Assembly (NCBI RefSeq): GCF_025564085.1 | Contig: NZ_JAMGZJ010000078.1 | Coordinates: 496,001-560,000 of the forward strand | Length of the DNA stretch: 64,000 nt | Origin: Silvania confinis | GTDB taxonomy: Bacteria; Pseudomonadota; Gammaproteobacteria; Enterobacterales; Enterobacteriaceae | Direction of reading: 5' to 3' | Shown here: piece after piece, positions 1 to 8,787 of the stretch | How positions within the stretch are numbered: the stretch's first letter is position 1 | Layout: every line of letters begins with the position of its first letter | Position numbers and translations under genes: made by a program | Notes under the pieces: generated by a model | What the model saw: the letters and a program-made list of their open reading frames with translations, nothing else | Told to the model about the DNA's origin: nothing | The model's database searches: none

Positions 1-101
1 TTACCACCGAAGTTTGGGTTACGAAACTGGAACGTCATATTCCCGGCCAAACTTATTGATGGAATAAGCATTAAAGCAATAACTGCATATACACCACGCA
101 T
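1..101 (-). CDS. csgF: Curli assembly protein CsgF, N-terminal fragment
   Basis: The gene is cut by the window edge; only the first 33 codons are visible, reading leftward from an ATG at 101. They encode a signal peptide ending near Ser-Leu-Ala-Gly followed by [12 protein letters not shown], which is the conserved mature N-terminus of CsgF. In E. coli this segment inserts into the CsgG outer-membrane pore and tethers the CsgB nucleator at the cell surface. It lies 13 bases downstream of csgE on the same strand, as in the csgDEFG operon; csgG would follow outside the window. Confidence 0.93.
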   Translation of the reverse strand, partial: MRGVYAVIALMLIPSISLAGNMTFQFRNPNFGG

Positions 102-114
102 GAATGCCTCCGAA

Positions 115-504
115 TTAAAACTCATCGCGCGCTAAATCGCCGGTACCCAGCAGAGCTTTATCTATCTGCAGACGATCTATTGCTTCTTCGGTTTGAGCCA
201 GTGCAAAGACCACGTTTTGCTCAAGGTCTTGTTTCGTGGGATATAAAAAAGTCTGGAAAATAACGTCCTGATTAATCGTTATTGTGATCCAACTTCCCCA
301 ACGCGCACTCGGCCGTTCGTTGATCGTTAAATTACCTGGATAAGTACTTTCCCATTTGTCGCTGAACGCCCGGTAAAAAGCGTGCCCGACAGAGGAGACC
401 GTATGGTCAGTTAACAATCCTGGGATCTCCACCTCAACCGCATGAAGATTCCCGGCGGCAAGCCATAAACCTGCCGCGGCAATCCATCTCATCGTGCGTT
501 TCAT
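115..504 (-). CDS. csgE: Curli secretion adaptor CsgE
   Basis: Periplasmic adaptor that caps the CsgG pore and delivers CsgA to it (known for the family). The 129-residue product has a signal peptide ending near Asn-Leu-His-Ala and then a mature domain very close to E. coli CsgE, including the conserved stretch around Gly-Leu-Leu-Thr-Asp-His-Thr-Val. I chose the start at 504 because it gives the usual length and begins Met-Lys-Arg directly before the hydrophobic core; an upstream ATG eight codons earlier would overlap csgD. It lies 4 bases after csgD, so translation is probably coupled within csgDEFG. Confidence 0.95.
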   Translation of the reverse strand: MKRTMRWIAAAGLWLAAGNLHAVEVEIPGLLTDHTVSSVGHAFYRAFSDKWESTYPGNLTINERPSARWGSWITITINQDVIFQTFLYPTKQDLEQNVVFALAQTEEAIDRLQIDKALLGTGDLARDEF

Positions 505-508
505 ACTG

Positions 509-1159
509 TTAACGCCTGAGGTTATCATTTGCCCATGAAACCGCCTGAGTCCGGTTTTTGACAGCTATCTTCTTGAAAAGATTATAAAGATGGGTCTTCA
601 CCGTATTTTCACTGATAAATAACGAACGGGCGATTTCAATATTTGAAGCTCCGATGCGTAATTTATTCAGAATTTCTTTTTCGCGATGGGTCAGCAAAGC
701 AGACTCTGAACTGTTATAGCGATAATTCCCGGAATGGGTAATGAGGTAGCTGGCAAGTTTCTGCGAAAAGTAGCATTCGCCACGCAGAACCCCTTGCAGA
801 CCATCCACTACGCGTGTCTCGTCCTCGTTGACATAAAAGACACCATTAATATGTGGCCAGCTTTCAATATCTCTGAATGGATATTCTTCCGGGGTGTTCA
901 ATAACAACACGCGGATGTTATTGTTTTTTCTGCTTAAAATATCCTGCCAGTATTGGATAAGTTTTTTATCCGCTTCCATCATATCGAAAAGAATAATGCT
1001 ACCAGGCGTAATGTCATCGAAAGAGCGTTGAATACTATGCAATTTTCCGCTCAATGTCAGACTGTGTTTTAAATGCTGTAATAACGCCGTGGCCTGTAAA
1101 GAAGGTTTGGTGACCAACAATAATGTCTGACCATGCAAGCTATGGACTTCATTAAACAT
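509..1159 (-). CDS. csgD: Curli and biofilm master regulator CsgD
   Basis: LuxR/FixJ-type DNA-binding regulator of 216 residues, the same size as E. coli CsgD. The N-terminal two thirds is an atypical receiver-like domain. The C-terminal part (about 150-210) is a LuxR helix-turn-helix, with Leu-Thr-His-Arg-Glu-Lys-Glu-Ile-Leu and the recognition helix around Ser-Glu-Asn-Thr-Val-Lys-Thr-His-Leu. It activates the divergent csgBAC operon, and in relatives also cellulose production through dgcC/adrA. It heads the minus-strand csgDEFG operon. A sigma-S-like -10 and an OmpR-like site upstream match the arrangement known in E. coli. Confidence 0.97.
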   Translation of the reverse strand: MFNEVHSLHGQTLLLVTKPSLQATALLQHLKHSLTLSGKLHSIQRSFDDITPGSIILFDMMEADKKLIQYWQDILSRKNNNIRVLLLNTPEEYPFRDIESWPHINGVFYVNEDETRVVDGLQGVLRGECYFSQKLASYLITHSGNYRYNSSESALLTHREKEILNKLRIGASNIEIARSLFISENTVKTHLYNLFKKIAVKNRTQAVSWANDNLRR

Positions 1160-1315
1160 GATGAAACCCCTTTTTGGGACACCTGACAGTTGCCCCCGAT
1201 ATATTACGGGGGCTCCAGAAGCGCTGTCAGATGTGGCACTGCTGTGTGTAGAAGAGAAATCATGTCCCTCAGAAGGGAGGGAAAATATTTAAGATACTTC
1301 TGAACTTCTGATTTC

Positions 1316-1321
1316 AATCTA
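1316..1321 (-). promoter_or_regulatory. Putative csgD promoter -10 element
   Basis: On the minus strand the bases around here read GGCTAGATTG, with TAGATT as a -10 hexamer. A start about seven bases downstream would give a leader of about 150 bases, close to the known 148-base csgD leader of E. coli, and the surrounding sequence resembles my memory of the E. coli csgD promoter. Assignment to sigma-S or sigma-70 is by analogy. Confidence 0.5.
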
Positions 1322-1340
1322 GCCATTACGGTTTTTAAAG

Positions 1341-1360
1341 CAAGTGTTAATGATGTAACA
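1341..1360 (-). promoter_or_regulatory. Putative OmpR site upstream of csgD
   Basis: The minus strand reads GTTACATcaTTAACACTTG here, just upstream of the putative csgD -10. It resembles the OmpR D1 activating site of the E. coli csgD promoter in sequence and position. This is recognised by resemblance only. Confidence 0.45.
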
Positions 1361-1791
1361 GAATGTAAAATTCAATATTATTTTGTAAAAAACAAGTTCC
1401 CGAATTGCTTAGATTTCAGCATAAAGTTGTACATTTTGATATTGATGCACACATTTAAAAAATCATACAAATTATATTAACTTGTTGTTTTTTTATGGGT
1501 AATATATTTTGTCAATTATTGTATGTCAGGTATGAGCGTTACCAAAAAGCTAAGCCTATTTTTACACTGTGTAAACGTCTTAAGAAATCAGGTGCTTTGT
1601 CACAGAGTTAGCGATATATCGGTGTGGTGAGCCTGGAGGCCAGACGAAACGGCAAGTCAGTCCTTTTCCTGCTATTCATTTCTGAATTTTACATTTGCCT
1701 TTTTTTAACTCTCTGAAAAATCACTAACCCTATGGCGTGTTTTATTTTATTTAATACTTTGGGGTGATCATAGGAATAAAAATACAACTGG

Positions 1792-1802
1792 CGGGTGAGA
1801 TA
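1792..1802 (+). promoter_or_regulatory. CsgD-binding box of the csgBAC promoter
   Basis: The 11-mer CGGGTGAGATA matches the published CsgD consensus CGGGKGAGNKA at every position. It lies 107 bases before the csgB start codon, a position suitable for activation of csgBAC. The function is inferred from the consensus. Confidence 0.75.
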
Positions 1803-1908
1803 TTTAAATTGTTTCGACAGACATACTCTTCATCGTAACGCCGAGTTAACAAAATATTTAGCGTTGTTAACACAAGTTATTTATTTCCACCAGGTCCAGG
1901 GTGACAAC

Positions 1909-2358
1909 ATGAAGAACAAGCTGTTATTGATGTTTGCATTACTGGGTGCACCTGGCGTAGTTTTCGCAACTAATGATTTGGCAGCATCAGAATACAACTT
2001 CGCGGTTAATGAATTGAGTAAATCTTCATATAACCAGTCCGCCATTGTTGGGCAATATGGTACGAATAATAGTACCAATGTTCGTCAGGATGGATCGAAA
2101 TTGTTGTCTGTCGTATCACAGGAAGGCGGAAATAACCGTGCGAACATCGATCAATCAGGCAGTTACAACCTTGCTTATATTGATCAGACGGGCAGCGCGA
2201 ACGATGCAAGTATTAAACAAGGTGCATTTGGTAATACCGCAATGATTATCCAGAAAGGTTCTGGTAATAAGGCGAGTGTTACTCAGTACGGTACTCAAAA
2301 AACGGCAGTTGTAGTGCAGAGACAGTCGCAGATGGCAATTCGCGTTATCCAACGCTAG
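1909..2358 (+). CDS. csgB: Curli nucleator (minor curlin) CsgB
   Basis: Surface-anchored nucleator that templates CsgA polymerisation. The 149-residue product has a signal peptide (Met-Lys-Asn-Lys followed by a hydrophobic core to about residue 20) and then five imperfect repeats of about 22 residues built on the curlin pattern Gln-X4-Asn-X5-Gln. The last repeat is basic and ends Arg-Val-Ile-Gln-Arg, as in CsgB proteins that need it for membrane association. A longer upstream reading exists, but the start at 1909 begins the signal peptide and gives the family length. First gene of csgBAC, 41 bases before csgA. Confidence 0.97.
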   Translation: MKNKLLLMFALLGAPGVVFATNDLAASEYNFAVNELSKSSYNQSAIVGQYGTNNSTNVRQDGSKLLSVVSQEGGNNRANIDQSGSYNLAYIDQTGSANDASIKQGAFGNTAMIIQKGSGNKASVTQYGTQKTAVVVQRQSQMAIRVIQR

Positions 2359-2399
2359 CTATTAGTGATGAGTTAAATCAATCCGATGGGGGCTTTACG

Positions 2400-2849
2400 A
2401 TGAAACTTTTAAAAGTGGCAGTAATTGCAGCAATCGTAGTTTCTGGCAGCGCAATGGCTGGTTCTATTCCTCAATGGGGTGGAAATGGCGGTAACCACGG
2501 TAATAATAATGGTCCAGATGAAAAGCTGACCGTTTATCAATACGGTGGTAATAACCTCGTTAACTCCTTGCAAAGTGATGCACGTGATTCAACCATTGAT
2601 GTAAGACAGCATGGCTTCGGCAACACTGCTGACCTTTCTCAAGGCGCGGATGACAGCACTATCGATCTGAATCAACGTGGCTTTGGTAACTCCGCTACTG
2701 TTAGCCAGTGGAGCGGTAAAAACCTGAGCGTTGATGTATCGCAGTCTGGTGGTCGTAACGCGGTAGATATTCGTCAGACCGCAAACGGCTCTGAAGCGAA
2801 CGTCACCCAGGTTGGCTTCGGTAACCGAGTTAACGCTGGCCAGTACTAA
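2400..2849 (+). CDS. csgA: Major curli subunit CsgA
   Basis: The amyloid subunit of curli fibres. After a signal peptide cleaved near Ala-Met-Ala there is a Gly/Asn-rich N-terminal segment (about 22 residues, the CsgG/CsgE targeting signal) and five repeats with the Gln-X4-Asn-X5-Gln signature. Repeats 2, 3 and 5 carry Gly-Phe-Gly-Asn turns, and the protein ends Asn-Ala-Gly-Gln-Tyr. The length of 149 is two residues below E. coli CsgA. Transcription is expected from the csgB promoter. A strong terminator hairpin follows at once and probably sets high csgBA relative to csgC. Confidence 0.97.
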   Translation: MKLLKVAVIAAIVVSGSAMAGSIPQWGGNGGNHGNNNGPDEKLTVYQYGGNNLVNSLQSDARDSTIDVRQHGFGNTADLSQGADDSTIDLNQRGFGNSATVSQWSGKNLSVDVSQSGGRNAVDIRQTANGSEANVTQVGFGNRVNAGQY

Positions 2850-2870
2850 GGGCTACGTTGTTCGATAAAA

Positions 2871-2896
2871 AACAGGGCCTGTGCCCTGTTTTTTTT
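2871..2896 (+). terminator. Rho-independent terminator after csgA
   Basis: An 8-base-pair stem (AACAGGGC with GCCCTGTT, loop CTGT) is followed by a run of eight T. It sits between csgA and csgC, so csgC is probably expressed by read-through. Confidence 0.85.
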
Positions 2897-2908
2897 TGGG
2901 AGAAAATC

Positions 2909-3235
2909 ATGAATACGCTTGTACTGCTGGCGGCACTGACCAGCCAGATTACCTTTCAGACGGCTACCGAAGGCGAAATGTTGACCATTGTTCCCCAGGT
3001 GACCGTGACCGAATCCTGTCTGTGTCAGGTGCAGATTGTGACTTCACGTACCGGGCCGGGCGGGCAGAGCAATTCGAATCAGCGCAATACCGTCTCGTTA
3101 CCGGCGAATAAAACCGTCAATCTTTCGCGCATGACGGTCAATTCCGGGCCCAATGATAAGATCAACGTCATTGTGACGGTGTCGGACGGTAAATCGCTGC
3201 ACTTAACGCAGCAGTGGCCACCCGCAAAAACCTAG
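2909..3235 (+). CDS. csgC: Curli amyloid inhibitor CsgC
   Basis: Periplasmic chaperone-like protein that prevents CsgA from forming fibres inside the cell. The 108-residue product starts Met-Asn-Thr-Leu-Val-Leu-Leu-Ala-Ala-Leu, a short hydrophobic leader. It keeps the Cys-Leu-Cys motif in the first half and the C-terminal Val-Ser-Asp-Gly-Lys-Ser-Leu-His-Leu, both typical of CsgC. The start at 2909 follows a GGGAGAAA ribosome-binding site just past the csgA terminator; the longer upstream reading runs through that terminator and is unlikely. Confidence 0.93.
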   Translation: MNTLVLLAALTSQITFQTATEGEMLTIVPQVTVTESCLCQVQIVTSRTGPGGQSNSNQRNTVSLPANKTVNLSRMTVNSGPNDKINVIVTVSDGKSLHLTQQWPPAKT

Positions 3236-3394
3236 CGGGATAAAACATTCATGAAATCAATGTATTGAATAATGTAGCCAGAATGTTAACACAACGCTAT
3301 GCTGATATTGCTGGCATCACCGATGCTCGTCGGCACTGATAAAAAATGCGTGCTGTTAATTCATCAGGGAAGATTATGGTTAAGGATCGCTCTG

Positions 3395-3715
3395 ATGGTC
3401 GCTTTCGCCGTTACACGGGCTGCAGGTCTGGCCCTGATTTTCGCTGTTACCCTGCCGTCTGCGTTTGCTGCCACCTCATCGCAGACGGGCACGATTCATT
3501 TTTATGGCCAGATTGTGGAAGATCCGTGCGTGATTGCCCCTGAATCACGCAACATTTCCGTTTCCTGTCTGCAGGGAAACAAAATGCAAACCCGTCAGGT
3601 GAGCTACGCCGACGTCTTAAATCATACAACGGTCGTCTCTGAACGTGCCGCGATCAGCATGACCTGGATTAACCCTGAAAAAACGCTCGGTATTGTGCAG
3701 GTTGATTACCGCTAA
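3395..3715 (+). CDS. ymdA: Small secreted pilin-like protein, YmdA-like
   Basis: A 106-residue product at the position of E. coli ymdA, between csgC and ymdB. A signal peptide (to about Ala-Phe-Ala, residue 26) precedes a mature part of about 80 residues opening Gly-Thr-Ile-His-Phe-Tyr-Gly-Gln-Ile-Val-Glu-Asp-Pro-Cys. That resembles the first strands of type 1 pilins, with a second Cys (Val-Ser-Cys-Leu) suited to a disulphide and a penultimate Tyr at the C-terminus. It is about half the length of a normal pilin. The start is chosen for an AAGGA eight bases upstream. The symbol rests mainly on synteny and I do not know a function. Confidence 0.72.
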   Translation: MVAFAVTRAAGLALIFAVTLPSAFAATSSQTGTIHFYGQIVEDPCVIAPESRNISVSCLQGNKMQTRQVSYADVLNHTTVVSERAAISMTWINPEKTLGIVQVDYR

Positions 3716-3819
3716 AACAGGCCTCTCCTGCAGCGACAGGAGAGGATTTCTGATTTGCATGCTTTCACCCGGTCTCCTCTGCGATACACTTAAGAAAAAA
3801 CACTAAGCAGAGGTTATCT

Positions 3820-4362
3820 ATGTTATCTCGCATTGAAGTCTTTCAGGGTGATATCACCACGCTGCACGTTGATGTTCTGGTAAATGCAGCCAATCCCTCA
3901 TTAATGGGCGGCGGCGGTGTGGATGGTGCGATTCACCGGGCGGCCGGACCTGCCTTGCTGGAGGCCTGCAAGGTGGTGCGCCAGCAGCAGGGGGAGTGCG
4001 CACCGGGACAGGCGGTCATTACCCTGGCAGGAGATTTACCGGCCAAAGCGGTGATTCATACCGTCGGTCCGGTCTGGCAGGGCGGCGAACAGCATGAAGC
4101 GCGTATCCTGGAAGATTCCTACCGTAATAGCCTCAATCTGGCGGCAGCCAACGGCTATAAAACCCTGGCGTTCCCGGCCATCAGTACCGGGGCGTACGGT
4201 TTTCCGCGCGTTGCGGCCGCCCAAATTGCCGTGAACACGGTTTCGGATTATCTCACCCGCAAGCCTCTGCCGGAGCGGGTATACTTTGTCTGTTATGATG
4301 AAGAAGATACCCGGCTTTACCAGCGACTGCTTACCCAACGAGGACAGGAAACCGACGCATAA
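3820..4362 (+). CDS. ymdB: O-acetyl-ADP-ribose deacetylase / RNase III modulator YmdB
   Basis: Macrodomain protein of 180 residues. Visible macrodomain landmarks are Gln-Gly-Asp-Ile-Thr near the start, Val-Asn-Ala-Ala-Asn-Pro, the [10 protein letters not shown] loop that binds the distal ribose, and Ile-Ser-Thr-Gly-Ala-Tyr-Gly-Phe-Pro. The E. coli protein hydrolyses O-acetyl-ADP-ribose and also binds and inhibits RNase III. It has its own intergenic region upstream with a GCAGAGG ribosome-binding site, and its 3' end overlaps the likely start of clsC, with which it is co-transcribed in E. coli. Confidence 0.95.
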   Translation: MLSRIEVFQGDITTLHVDVLVNAANPSLMGGGGVDGAIHRAAGPALLEACKVVRQQQGECAPGQAVITLAGDLPAKAVIHTVGPVWQGGEQHEARILEDSYRNSLNLAAANGYKTLAFPAISTGAYGFPRVAAAQIAVNTVSDYLTRKPLPERVYFVCYDEEDTRLYQRLLTQRGQETDA

Positions 4363-5782
4363 CACGCGACTGGGGCGCGCCATTGCGCCGGTCAGTTCTG
4401 CGCATCCGGGTCTTTGTGGCCTTCTCCCCCTTGATAACAGTCTGGACGCCTTCGCCTGCCGCTACCGGCTGGCGGAGATGGCGGAAAAAACGCTCGACGT
4501 TCAGTACTACATCTGGGAAGACGATATGTCCGGGCGGCTGTTGTTCTCTGTTTTATTATCCGCCGCCACGCGCGGCGTGCGGGTGCGCCTGCTGCTGGAT
4601 GACAACAACACCCAGGGGCTGGATGCGATCCTGCGCCTGCTCGATGCCCATCCTAATATTGCGGTTCGTCTGTTTAATCCCTTCTCGTTTCGCTCCCTGC
4701 GTGCCCTGGGGTACCTCACCGATTTCGCCCGGCTTAATCGCCGGATGCACAACAAAAGCTATACCGTCGATGGGGAAGTCACCATTGTCGGCGGTCGTAA
4801 CGTCGGCGACGCCTATTTTGGTGCCGGTGAAGAACCGCTATTTTCCGATCTGGATGTAATGGCCACCGGCCCGGTGGTGCAGGACGTTGCCGAGGATTTT
4901 GAACGTTACTGGAACTGCGCCTCGGTCTCAACGCTCCAGCAGGTGCTGGAATTGTCAGAGAACGAAATTAAGCAAAAAATTCACCCGCCGGATGACTGGT
5001 ATCAGGATGACATCACCCGCCGCTATCTGGACAAACTGCAGTCCAGCGATTTTATTGCCCACCTTGAGGCGGGAACGCTGCCGCTTATCTGGGCGAAAAC
5101 CCGCTTATTGAGTGACGATCCGCGAAAAGGGCAGGGCAGAGCAAAGCGCCACTCTCTGCTACCCCAGCGACTGCTTGATGTGATGGGCTCACCGGTGCAG
5201 CAAATCGACATTATCTCGGCGTATTTTGTCCCGACCCGTGCCGGCGTGGCGCTGCTGCTAAAGATGGTGCGCAAGGGCGTGAAGGTCGCCATCCTCACTA
5301 ATTCGCTGGCCGCAAATGATGTCGCCGTCGTGCATGCCGGTTACGCCCGCTGGCGTAAAAAGCTGCTGCGTCATGGCATAGAACTGTATGAACTCAAACC
5401 GACGCAGGAGGGCGTCCCGGTGGTGCACGACCGCGGGATCACCGGTAACTCGGGCTCCAGCCTGCATGCGAAAACGTTCAGTATTGATGGCGAGAAAGTG
5501 TTTATCGGTTCACTTAACTTCGATCCCCGCTCCACGATGCTCAATACCGAGATGGGCTTTGTGATCGAAAGCGAAACGCTGGCCAGATTGATCCATCACC
5601 GTTTTGTACGCAGCCAGCGTCAGGAAGCCTGGCAGCTGCGGCTGGACAGATTTGGTCGGCTGAACTGGATCGAGCACAAGGACGGGCAAGAGATCGTGTT
5701 AAAGAAAGAGCCGAAAACCCGGTTTATGCAGCGGGTACTGGTGCGGCTGGCGTACTGGCTGCCGGTGGAATGGTTGCTGTAA
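4295..5782 (+). CDS. clsC: Cardiolipin synthase ClsC
   Basis: Phospholipase-D-family synthase; the E. coli enzyme makes cardiolipin from phosphatidylglycerol plus phosphatidylethanolamine and works with YmdB. Both catalytic HKD motifs are present: His-Asn-Lys-Ser-Tyr-Thr-Val-Asp near residue 152 and His-Ala-Lys-Thr-Phe-Ser-Ile-Asp near 391. The protein ends Leu-Pro-Val-Glu-Trp-Leu-Leu as in E. coli. The start is uncertain. The position matching the E. coli start is an AAC codon here, so translation must begin inside ymdB (TTG 4286, ATG 4295 or ATG 4298) or at a CTG at 4370. The first ATG is given. Confidence 0.9.
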   Translation: MMKKIPGFTSDCLPNEDRKPTHNTRLGRAIAPVSSAHPGLCGLLPLDNSLDAFACRYRLAEMAEKTLDVQYYIWEDDMSGRLLFSVLLSAATRGVRVRLLLDDNNTQGLDAILRLLDAHPNIAVRLFNPFSFRSLRALGYLTDFARLNRRMHNKSYTVDGEVTIVGGRNVGDAYFGAGEEPLFSDLDVMATGPVVQDVAEDFERYWNCASVSTLQQVLELSENEIKQKIHPPDDWYQDDITRRYLDKLQSSDFIAHLEAGTLPLIWAKTRLLSDDPRKGQGRAKRHSLLPQRLLDVMGSPVQQIDIISAYFVPTRAGVALLLKMVRKGVKVAILTNSLAANDVAVVHAGYARWRKKLLRHGIELYELKPTQEGVPVVHDRGITGNSGSSLHAKTFSIDGEKVFIGSLNFDPRSTMLNTEMGFVIESETLARLIHHRFVRSQRQEAWQLRLDRFGRLNWIEHKDGQEIVLKKEPKTRFMQRVLVRLAYWLPVEWLL

Positions 5783-5820
5783 ACGCGGCGCCGGTGCGTT
5801 GACCGACGCCCCGCGTTTTA
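5780..5820. terminator. Terminator-like inverted repeat between clsC and opgC
   Basis: The arms AAACGCGG (5781-5788) and CCGCGTTT (5811-5818) flank an inner GGCG/CGCC pairing, between two convergent genes. The U-rich tail is short, so a two-way terminator is only likely. Confidence 0.4.
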
Positions 5821-6978
5821 GCTGGCAGGCTGTTGGCTCTTATCGGCTTTGGTGGCCGGTTTGCCGGAAAACAGAAAGCGTAGCAGCGGAATGCGCAGAT
5901 GAATTTCGTACAGCACAATCGCAATACCCACCACAAATACCAACCCGGCGGTAAAGCCGAGCAGATTTGAGCTGATATGCGGCGTGATATACGCGCCGAA
6001 GAACAGCGTCAGCGGGTGGTGTACCAGATAAATAAACAGCGATGCATTCACAAAATAGGTGACGCGTGCCGATTTAAAATTCAGCAGGCGGTGCCCCAGC
6101 GAGAAGACCACGTTAACCATCCACAACCCCAGAAGCATGGTGATCACGCTTTCGGTTTCGTACATCCAGGCATCACCGCTGCCATAGCGCTGATTAAGCA
6201 GGTAAGCGATAAACGCCAGTCCTGCCGCAAGGGCGCAGCCGCGCGACGGGGTGGTAAACAGCGCTTTGAGCTGTGGATGCACAAACGCCAGCGCGCCAAG
6301 AATAAAGAAGGGCAGATAATACAGGGTCTGCATCACCACAAAGTTAAACAGTCCGTCGCTCAGTATTGGCGGATACACTATAAACAGCGTGCGGCGCAGC
6401 CCGGCATAGGCAATGCCCGCCAGTAAAAACAGCACCGAGAGTTTGCCGTAAGTCATATTGGCAAAAAATGTTTCTGAACGGGTGCTCAGGTGGCGGCGCA
6501 TGCGGCTGAACAGCCACAGGCAGAGGGTGGTCATTACCACCAGCACCAGCAGGAACCACAGGTGCGACACCAGTTCCCAGGCAAGCGTGTTGTATTTTTC
6601 GTACAGCGACAGGTTCTGCCAGTTATCGGCTTTACCTTTGACATCCTGCAGCATGATAAACTGCGGCAGCGTTAGCAGGGGGATAGCGGTGAGCATCGGA
6701 ATGCCGACCCGCTCGACGCGGACTTTCCACCAGCGCTTGAGCGGATAGCGCAAGAACAGCATGTAGGAAAAGTAGCCGGAAATAACGAAAAAGACCTGCA
6801 TGCGAAACGAGTGTATAAAGTCGTTGAACAACGTCAGCCACCACGAGGATTCGGCGCTATTGACGTGCCAGACATGGCTCGAATAGATCAGGGAGATGTG
6901 GAACGGGATCCCCAGCAGCATCAGCCAGGCGCGTATAGAATCAAGGAAATATTCGCGTTGTGCGGGTATGGTGCTCAT
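5818..6978 (-). CDS. opgC: Glucan succinyltransferase OpgC
   Basis: Inner-membrane acyltransferase that adds succinyl groups to osmoregulated periplasmic glucans. The 386-residue product has about ten hydrophobic segments and the acyltransferase-3 features Asp-Ser-Ile-Arg-Ala near residue 13 and [11 protein letters not shown] in the second helix region. Length and sequence match E. coli OpgC (MdoC, 385 residues). It is transcribed divergently from opgGH across about 255 bases, the standard enteric arrangement. Confidence 0.96.
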   Translation of the reverse strand: MSTIPAQREYFLDSIRAWLMLLGIPFHISLIYSSHVWHVNSAESSWWLTLFNDFIHSFRMQVFFVISGYFSYMLFLRYPLKRWWKVRVERVGIPMLTAIPLLTLPQFIMLQDVKGKADNWQNLSLYEKYNTLAWELVSHLWFLLVLVVMTTLCLWLFSRMRRHLSTRSETFFANMTYGKLSVLFLLAGIAYAGLRRTLFIVYPPILSDGLFNFVVMQTLYYLPFFILGALAFVHPQLKALFTTPSRGCALAAGLAFIAYLLNQRYGSGDAWMYETESVITMLLGLWMVNVVFSLGHRLLNFKSARVTYFVNASLFIYLVHHPLTLFFGAYITPHISSNLLGFTAGLVFVVGIAIVLYEIHLRIPLLRFLFSGKPATKADKSQQPAS

Positions 6979-7078
6979 ATAACGTTGTACATTCTCAGAC
7001 TTTTCGTCTTATCCATAAGACCAATAGTGTTTACATTCGGAGCCAACCCTACACGAAGTCCGACAAACTGTCTCCAGG

Positions 7079-7092
7079 ATAAGCACACAAAG
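7079..7092 (+). repeat. First copy of a 14-base direct repeat upstream of opgG
   Basis: ATAAGCACACAAAG occurs here and again at 7201-7214, an offset of 122 bases. Both copies lie in the opgC-opgG promoter/leader region. No function is known to me. Confidence 0.8.
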
Positions 7093-7200
7093 TGAATACG
7101 GGTTGCTTTCACTTGCTTAATCCATGAGCCAGCGCGCTTAACAAAGCGGTGATTATGTTGTCGGATTGCCTGATTTTCCATTAAAATGGATCGGATCGAT

Positions 7201-7214
7201 ATAAGCACACAAAG
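7201..7214 (+). repeat. Second copy of the 14-base direct repeat, next to the opgG ribosome-binding site
   Basis: The same ATAAGCACACAAAG as at 7079-7092. Here it runs straight into GGGGAAG, the purine-rich tract before the opgG start, so it would lie in the opgGH leader RNA. Confidence 0.8.
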
Positions 7215-7233
7215 GGGGAAGTGCTTACTTATT

Positions 7234-8787
7234 ATGAAACATAAACTACAAATGATGAAAATGCCTTGGTTAGGGGCGGCAGTATTGCTGTCTCTGTATA
7301 CCTCATCGGCCTGGTCTTTTACCATCGACGACGTCGCAAAACAGGCGAAAACGATGGCAGGCAAGAGCTACGAGGCACCTAAAAGTAACTTGCCCTCCGT
7401 TTTCCGTGACATGAAGTATGCGGACTATCAGCAGATCCAGTTTAATCACGATAAAGCTTACTGGAACAAAATTAAAACCCCATTCAAGCTTGAGTTTTAT
7501 CATCAAGGGATGTACTTCGACACGCCGGTCACCATCAATGAAGTGACCTCCACTGCGGTTCGCAAAATTAAGTACAACCCGGATTATTTTAATTTCGGTG
7601 ATGTACAGCACGATAAAGACACCGTAAAAGACCTGGGTTTCGCGGGCTTCAAAGTCCTGTACCCCATCAACAGTAAAGATAAGAACGACGAAATTGTCAG
7701 CATGTTGGGGGCCAGCTATTTCCGCGTTATTGGTGGCGGCCAGGTATACGGTCTTTCTGCCCGTGGACTGGCGATCGATACCGCGCTGCCGTCCGGCGAA
7801 GAGTTCCCGCGTTTTCGCGAGTTCTGGATCGAACGTCCAAAACCGACCGACAAGCGTCTGACTATTTATGCGCTGCTGGACTCACCGCGTGCCACCGGTG
7901 CGTATCGCTTTGTGGTCATTCCGGGCCGCGATACCGTGGTGGACGTGCAGTCTAAAGTCTATCTGCGCGACAAAGTTGGCAAGCTGGGCGTTGCTCCGCT
8001 GACCAGTATGTTCCTGTTTGGACCAAACCAGCCGTCACCGGTGTCAAACTTCCGTCCGGAACTGCATGACTCCAACGGTCTGTCGATCCTGGCCGGTAAC
8101 GGCGAGTGGATCTGGCGTCCGCTGAACAACCCGAAACACCTGGCGGTAAGCAGCTTTAGCATGGAAAACCCACAGGGGTTTGGCCTGCTGCAGCGCGGTC
8201 GTCAGTTCTCCCGCTTTGAAGATCTGGACGATCGTTACGATCTGCGCCCAAGCGCCTGGATCACCCCGAAAGGCGATTGGGGCAAAGGCAAAGTTGAGCT
8301 GGTAGAAATCCCAACCAACGATGAGACCAATGACAACATCGTCGCCTACTGGACGCCGGATCAACTGCCGGAAGCCGGGAAAGAGATGAACTTCAACTAC
8401 TCCATCACCATGAGCCGCGATGAAGACAAGCTGCATGCACCAGAAAGCGCCTACGTCACCCAGACGCGTCGCTCCACCGGTGATGTGAAACAGTCGAATC
8501 TGATCCGCCAGCCTGATGGCACCATTGCCTTTGTGGTGGATTTCTCCGGCCAGGAGATGAAAAAACTGGCAGCAGAAACCCCTGTCACCGCACAGGCGAG
8601 CATTGGCGACAACGGCGAAATCGTTGAAAACACCGTGCGCTATAACCCGGTCACTAAAGGCTGGCGTTTAACGCTGCGTGTGAAAGTCAAAGATGCCAAA
8701 CAGCCGACTGAGATGCGCGCCGCTTTGGTGAACGCTGACCAGCCGCTGAGTGAAACCTGGAGCTATCAGCTACCTGCCAATGAATAA
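7234..8787 (+). CDS. opgG: Periplasmic glucan biosynthesis protein OpgG
   Basis: Periplasmic protein needed for assembly and branching of osmoregulated glucans, working with OpgH. It has a signal peptide (hydrophobic core Leu-Gly-Ala-Ala-Val-Leu-Leu-Ser-Leu, cleavage near Ser-Ala-Trp-Ser) and a mature domain nearly identical to E. coli OpgG throughout, ending Gln-Leu-Pro-Ala-Asn-Glu. The start at 7234 has a GGGGGAAG tract upstream; an ATG at 7252 would also keep the signal peptide. The stop overlaps the opgH start by 8 bases. In E. coli the operon falls with rising osmolarity. Confidence 0.97.
   Translation: MKHKLQMMKMPWLGAAVLLSLYTSSAWSFTIDDVAKQAKTMAGKSYEAPKSNLPSVFRDMKYADYQQIQFNHDKAYWNKIKTPFKLEFYHQGMYFDTPVTINEVTSTAVRKIKYNPDYFNFGDVQHDKDTVKDLGFAGFKVLYPINSKDKNDEIVSMLGASYFRVIGGGQVYGLSARGLAIDTALPSGEEFPRFREFWIERPKPTDKRLTIYALLDSPRATGAYRFVVIPGRDTVVDVQSKVYLRDKVGKLGVAPLTSMFLFGPNQPSPVSNFRPELHDSNGLSILAGNGEWIWRPLNNPKHLAVSSFSMENPQGFGLLQRGRQFSRFEDLDDRYDLRPSAWITPKGDWGKGKVELVEIPTNDETNDNIVAYWTPDQLPEAGKEMNFNYSITMSRDEDKLHAPESAYVTQTRRSTGDVKQSNLIRQPDGTIAFVVDFSGQEMKKLAAETPVTAQASIGDNGEIVENTVRYNPVTKGWRLTLRVKVKDAKQPTEMRAALVNADQPLSETWSYQLPANE

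Larger units (their letters stand above)
1160..1908. other. csgD-csgB divergent regulatory region
   Basis: A 749-base region without a convincing gene, similar in size to the same region in E. coli. It is AT-rich, especially 1360-1560. It holds the csgD promoter and leader on the left and the csgBAC promoter with a CsgD box on the right. In E. coli this region binds OmpR, IHF, H-NS, CpxR, RstA and others, and the csgD leader is a target of several small RNAs. Beyond the sites listed separately I cannot place individual sites with confidence. Confidence 0.85.

Noticed and set aside
1881..2352. Several short frames on both strands across csgB
   Set aside because: They arise from the repetitive curlin codons and match nothing known.
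2871..2896. csgC translated from the longer frame beginning at 2858
   Set aside because: That reading would pass through the csgA terminator hairpin and adds residues absent from other CsgC proteins; the ATG at 2909 has a good ribosome-binding site.
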